DNA from: Marinimicrobium agarilyticum DSM 16975
GTDB lineage: Bacteria > Pseudomonadota > Gammaproteobacteria > Pseudomonadales > Cellvibrionaceae
NCBI RefSeq assembly: GCF_000423345.1
Contig: NZ_KE384008.1
Span: 500,857 to 564,856 of the forward strand
DNA length: 64,000 nt
Direction of reading: 5' to 3'
The notes under the pieces were generated by a model that had not been told where the DNA came from, ran no database searches, and was given only the letters and a program-made list of their open reading frames with translations. Shown one piece after another: positions 61,044 through 64,000 of this stretch. The number at the start of each line of letters is the position of its first letter. Positions within the stretch are counted from its first letter, which is position 1. A program made the translations under genes and the position numbers.

Positions 61044-61389
61044 GTGGCTGGATAAGGTGCAAAAGATGGACGGCGGGAAAATAAACGGCGCGGCCGTCGC
61101 GCTGCTGACGCTGGTGCTGTTCCTGTTCGGGAATCAAATGCGCTCGCTCCCTGAGAAAATCGAGGCCATGGCCATCACGCAAAAGCTCCTGGTGTACCGC
61201 ATTGAGCAACTGGAAAATGCGTTGGAGCGCCAGAGCTCGGCCAACAAAGCGCCCGCGTGGGGCGCTCCCTCCTTAGCGGCCGCGTGTGGCCATTTCCAGT
61301 GCATCGGCGACGGTGACGCGCTTCTGGCGTTCCAGCGCCCGCAACCGCTCCCGGTGCGCTTCCAGCTCGATCACGTCCGCGCGCGGTAG
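61036..61389 (+). CDS. Prophage lysis-accessory protein with one membrane helix
   Basis: A 117-residue protein. It has a helix near residues 16-34 (INGAAVALLTLVLFLFG), then a coiled section (IEAMAITQKLLVYRIEQLENALE), like spanin-type or holin-antagonist proteins. The C-terminal 40 residues overlap the end of the convergent regulator in another frame and look unstructured. The start overlaps the holin stop by eight bases. Confidence 0.55.
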   Translation: MSEWLDKVQKMDGGKINGAAVALLTLVLFLFGNQMRSLPEKIEAMAITQKLLVYRIEQLENALERQSSANKAPAWGAPSLAAACGHFQCIGDGDALLAFQRPQPLPVRFQLDHVRAR

Positions 61390-61719
61390 TTTGTCGCTCA
61401 GATAGTCGATGCTCGCCTGGGCTTCCTTGATCGCCTCTAACGACTGGTGCCAGAGTCCGACGCAGTATTCGAGCCACGTCAATTCCTGCCACGTCACGGC
61501 GCTGTGGTGGCTCCCGGTCTCAAAATAGCCGCGGTGGTTGAACCGGTAAAACTCCGGCCAGCTCTCCGGGATGATGCGCCCGCGTTGCTCCAAGTCGATC
61601 AACCGCACCACGTGGGCCGGGGCGCCGTCTTTGAGCCAGCGGCGGGCGGTTCGCTCTGAAACGCCGATAGAATCCACGATCTGACGCCATGAAGGGGGGT
61701 TACTCTCGTCAAATTTCAT
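61273..61719 (-). CDS. Prophage helix-turn-helix regulator at the right end
   Basis: A 148-residue leftward gene. It has the helix-turn-helix QIVDSIGVSERTARRWLKDGAP near residue 25, a middle section (HVVRLIDLEQRGRIIPESW), and C-terminal helices. It resembles the DUF3653-type phage proteins, which is a weak call. The start at 61719 has an AGGAG site nine bases upstream. It is convergent with the structural operon and the last gene before the right dif site. Confidence 0.65.
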   Translation of the reverse strand: MKFDESNPPSWRQIVDSIGVSERTARRWLKDGAPAHVVRLIDLEQRGRIIPESWPEFYRFNHRGYFETGSHHSAVTWQELTWLEYCVGLWHQSLEAIKEAQASIDYLSDKLPRADVIELEAHRERLRALERQKRVTVADALEMATRGR

Positions 61720-61863
61720 ACCCAATTACTCCTGTAGTCCATTTGGGGCGGGCATAATGGCGATTCTGGCGCCAAGCTGTAAGAATGTTTCGTTATATAA
61801 TGCGGGGGCGGTGTCCCGTAGGCTGTTGATTCTGTTGGCGTTTTGTAGTAGCTCATAACATAC
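61720..61863. other. Right-end noncoding region of the prophage
   Basis: 144 bases between the last regulator and the dif site. No gene was seen. It should carry the promoter of the leftward regulator. Confidence 0.4.
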
Positions 61864-61891
61864 ACTTCGCATAATGTATATTATGTTAAAT
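61864..61891. other. Right attachment site: complete chromosomal dif site
   Basis: The 28-base sequence from ACTTCGCATAA through TGTATA to TTATGTTAAAT matches the E. coli dif site at 25 of 28 positions, with differences only in the first four bases. The XerD arm TTATGTTAAAT is perfect. It marks the chromosome dimer-resolution site and so the replication terminus region. Confidence 0.92.
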
Positions 61892-61985
61892 TTGGTGTTT
61901 GAGCCTAGACTCAGCATTCGGAAGCTATATCATTACGTCGATATTAATTAGACAGACATCCGCTTTAATAAGGACTCTCCCGCTC

Positions 61986-63557
61986 ATGACCCAAAAGAAA
62001 TATACGCCCATTGGCTGGCTGACCTTGGCCGCCCTGTTAGGAATTGCTGTCGCAGGCTGCAGCTTGCCGCCAGAGCAACATCAGCCTCCCCTTGTCACGA
62101 CCACTTATGGCACCAGCTCTGGGCACATTGAGGATGGGGTTTTCAGCTTCAAAGGTATCCCTTACGCCCAGGCTGAGCGATTTATGCCGCCCCGGAAACC
62201 CGATAGTTGGCAAGGCATTCGTCAACACACGGAGTTTGGCCCGGTCGCCATGCAAATCAATGACTGGACGCCAGGCTCGGCGATGGATGAAAAGCGTCTA
62301 TTCACTGCGAATGTCTGGACATCGGGACTGGACGACGGCAAGAAAAGGCCGGTGATTTTATGGCTTCATGGTGGAGGGTTTAGCGTCGGCTCCAGTAACG
62401 ACCCCGTCACGGATGGTCACAGGATGGCAGAAACCGGCGATATTGTGTTTGTATCGGTGAATCATCGGCTTAATATCCTGGGCTTTCTCGATTTGTCGGA
62501 CTTTGGCGATCAATACGCCCATTCAGCCAATGTCGGCATGCTGGATATTGTGGCGGCTCTAGAATGGATCAAGGACAATATTGAAGCCTTCGGGGGCGAC
62601 CCTGACAACGTGACGGTTGTGGGCGAGTCAGGTGGCGGCGGGAAAGTCGGCACACTGATGTCGATGCCCGCGGCCGAGGGCCTGTTTCATAAAGCCATTA
62701 TTCAGAGCGGCACCTTGGTCAATGTGATGACCCAGGAAAAATCGCGGGCCGTCGGCCGGGCTTTGGTGGCCGAGCTGGAGCTTTCCGGGGACGATCTCGG
62801 CCCGCTACAGACTCTTCCTTACAAAGAACTGGTCGCCGTAGGCAACAAAGCGCTAGAGAAGACCGTGGGCCTGAGGGTGCCCGGCACGCGCACCATGTTT
62901 GGTTTCGGGCCTGTACCGGATGGCGTGAATCTGCTGCAACAGCCCTTCTCACCCGGCTTCGCCGATACCTCGGAAAGCGTTCCCCTGCTAATCGGGACCA
63001 CACTCAATGAATTGGTGAGAACGGCTTACGACGAAAGAGACCTGACACTGGAGGAGGCCAAGGCGCGTTTGGCCGACACCTATGGTGACGACACGGACGC
63101 CTACTTGGCGCATTACGCCGACGCTTATCCGGACTATACGCCGCAGGATCTGCTGTCGATCGACACTCTCTTTCGCCCCACTACCATAGAGACTGCCGAT
63201 ACTCGCTCAGAGAAACGCGATGCGCCTGTCTACAGCTATCTGCTGACCTGGAAAAGTCCGGTTGACGGCGGTACCCGCGGCTCGTTCCATGGCCTGGACA
63301 TACCGCTGGCATTCAACAATATTGAGCTGGGCCAGCACTGGACCGGCACCAGCGAGGAGGCCAGGCGGCTGGCGGATGTGATGAGCCAGGCATGGATCAA
63401 TTTTGCCCACACCGGTGACCCCAATGTGGCCGGCCAGTTGCCGGAGTGGCCCCCTTATTCCCGGGAAAACGGTGCGACCATGATTTTCGATGCCACGCCT
63501 GAAGTGGTAAACAACCACGACCGGGCGCTGATGGAGCTGATCGACGACAGCCACTAA
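61986..63557 (+). CDS. Lipoprotein type-B carboxylesterase
   Basis: A 523-residue alpha/beta-hydrolase of the para-nitrobenzyl esterase group. The signal ends in the lipobox VAGC (Cys about residue 20). Typical type-B segments follow: GVFSFKGIPYAQAERF, ILWLHGGGF (oxyanion hole) and the nucleophile elbow VGESGGGG. Late histidine and acidic regions are TGTSEEARRLADVMSQAWINF and SFHGLDIPLAF. The start is placed at the ATG at 61986, which makes a proper signal peptide; the longer frame to 61899 overlaps the dif region. Confidence 0.88.
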   Translation: MTQKKYTPIGWLTLAALLGIAVAGCSLPPEQHQPPLVTTTYGTSSGHIEDGVFSFKGIPYAQAERFMPPRKPDSWQGIRQHTEFGPVAMQINDWTPGSAMDEKRLFTANVWTSGLDDGKKRPVILWLHGGGFSVGSSNDPVTDGHRMAETGDIVFVSVNHRLNILGFLDLSDFGDQYAHSANVGMLDIVAALEWIKDNIEAFGGDPDNVTVVGESGGGGKVGTLMSMPAAEGLFHKAIIQSGTLVNVMTQEKSRAVGRALVAELELSGDDLGPLQTLPYKELVAVGNKALEKTVGLRVPGTRTMFGFGPVPDGVNLLQQPFSPGFADTSESVPLLIGTTLNELVRTAYDERDLTLEEAKARLADTYGDDTDAYLAHYADAYPDYTPQDLLSIDTLFRPTTIETADTRSEKRDAPVYSYLLTWKSPVDGGTRGSFHGLDIPLAFNNIELGQHWTGTSEEARRLADVMSQAWINFAHTGDPNVAGQLPEWPPYSRENGATMIFDATPEVVNNHDRALMELIDDSH

Positions 63558-63868
63558 GAAACCGACCTCGTCAATCCCATGTTCGGCTGCATAAGGTAAG
63601 CCAACTGATCGGGGTCGCAAACGAGTGTAGCGGCCAGCCGGAAGGGCTGGCGGCCGCAGCGCTGGACAAATCGCGATTTCGGGGTGGCCAGTGAGGCGGT
63701 CTTTCTCTATAATCGCGCGCTTTGCGAGCCACCCCGCCCTCACCCTTGAATCCGCGAACTCTATCGCGCAAACACCTTATTGCAACTCTATACTCACCCA
63801 CAGGTCCTTAACTATACCTCCCCTACTGTTTACAGGGGGACGGTTACCGTGCAATTTGTTACTCTCCA
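63558..63868. other. Intergenic region before the right-edge gene
   Basis: About 310 bases. It holds a seven-base GC-rich hairpin at 63633-63651 (GCCAGCC/GGCTGGC), which could help terminate the esterase transcript although no T run follows. No gene was recognised. Confidence 0.45.
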
Positions 63869-64000
63869 ATGGCTTTTATGTTCACTGCGTTGATCCCCTC
63901 CTCTACCGGAAATACCCACACGTTGCCGCCAGTTGTTGCCCAACTTGAGCAATTTCCGGACATAAACAGCTTGATCAAGCACAGTGCGGAACGCGGCGCC
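63869..64000 (+). CDS. Start of a gene cut by the window end
   Basis: An open frame runs from ATG 63869 (or 63878) off the end of the window. The sequence reads LPPVVAQLEQFPDINSLIKHSAERGA. The ending looks like the first helices of an AMP-binding acyl-CoA ligase, but too little is present to name it. No clear ribosome site is visible. Confidence 0.4.
   Translation, partial: MAFMFTALIPSSTGNTHTLPPVVAQLEQFPDINSLIKHSAERGA

Larger units (their letters stand above)
50113..61891. mobile_element. Corticovirus-like (PM2-type) tailless prophage integrated at the chromosomal dif site
   Basis: An element of about 11.75 kb bounded by a degenerate dif copy on the left and a full dif site on the right, with no recognisable integrase, tail, portal or terminase genes. 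It encodes a PM2 P2-like double-jelly-roll capsid protein, a HUH Rep, a packaging ATPase, a row of one-helix membrane proteins, a large candidate spike, a virion muramidase-like protein and a holin. The size and gene content fit Corticoviridae (PM2 is about 10 kb). Regulators at both ends point inward. It may still be active. Confidence 0.85.

Noticed and set aside
50113-61891. Inovirus (filamentous phage) prophage
   Set aside because: dif integration, a HUH Rep, DUF3693-like regulator and tiny proteins would fit an inovirus. But there is no short major coat protein and no Zot with a membrane helix, and there is a 284-residue PM2-like capsid protein, a holin and a muramidase-like protein.
50113-61891. 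Microvirus or tailed-phage remnant
   Set aside because: No microvirus VP1-type large capsid protein and no portal, terminase, tail tape measure or HK97-type capsid was seen.
63691-63948. 85-residue rightward frame near the right edge
   Set aside because: It overlaps the better candidate start at 63869, has no ribosome site and no recognisable content.

Overview
The window looks like chromosomal DNA from a marine, polysaccharide-degrading gammaproteobacterium, perhaps a Cellvibrionaceae relative. The evidence is poly-serine-linked CBM2/GH62 architecture, a glycogen cluster, an ImuABC mutasome, FadI/FadJ-type beta-oxidation, NorCBQD, and a dif site identical at 25 of 28 positions to the E. coli dif I know. 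No rRNA, tRNA or CRISPR was seen. The genus is an inference.

Layout, left to right. 1-4.0 kb: 3' end of rimO, a membrane protein, a membrane/spermidine-synthase fusion and a DUF938 methyltransferase. 4.0-13.9 kb: SOS mutagenesis genes dnaE2 (imuC) and imuA-imuB, each under its own LexA box, separated by an oppositely oriented RND efflux pair. 14.0-22.9 kb: divergent glycogen genes, glgB-glgA leftward and glgC-GH57-malQ-PilZ rightward. 23.0-30.3 kb: chrA, a lipoprotein, a Sel1/TonB-C hybrid, a fadJ/fadI-like pair and a CBS protein. 30.5-37.5 kb: an AT-richer block of dsbD divergent from thioredoxin-DUF4266-DUF3570-apbE-response regulator-histidine kinase. Matching 11-bp-period direct repeats sit at both ends of the intergenic region. 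It is probably an extracytoplasmic flavin/thiol redox system, with an ApbE-type flavinylation motif in the DUF3570 protein. 37.6-40.3 kb: a fused SecDF and a small membrane protein. 40.4-46.0 kb: a nitric oxide reductase operon (small membrane protein, two-haem NorC, NorB, NorQ, NorD) with a ThiS/MoaD-like remnant upstream. 46.3-50.1 kb: secreted GH62 arabinofuranosidase, a pirin and a LysR regulator.

50.1-61.9 kb is the most interesting part: an 11.75-kb prophage of the tailless, membrane-containing, double-jelly-roll lineage (Corticoviridae/PM2-like). It carries a PM2 P2-like major capsid protein, a HUH rolling-circle Rep, a HerA/FtsK-type packaging ATPase, many tiny one-helix membrane proteins, a large candidate spike, a virion muramidase-like protein, a holin and convergent regulators at both ends. 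It carries no recognisable integrase. It lies exactly between a full dif site on the right and a half-degenerate dif copy on the left, which indicates integration by the host XerCD system at the chromosome terminus.

After the prophage come a lipoprotein type-B carboxylesterase and the start of a gene cut by the window edge. Names come from sequence motifs and memory of families; no database search was run. Several starts were moved inward from the longest open frame on ribosome-site or overlap evidence, as stated in each entry.
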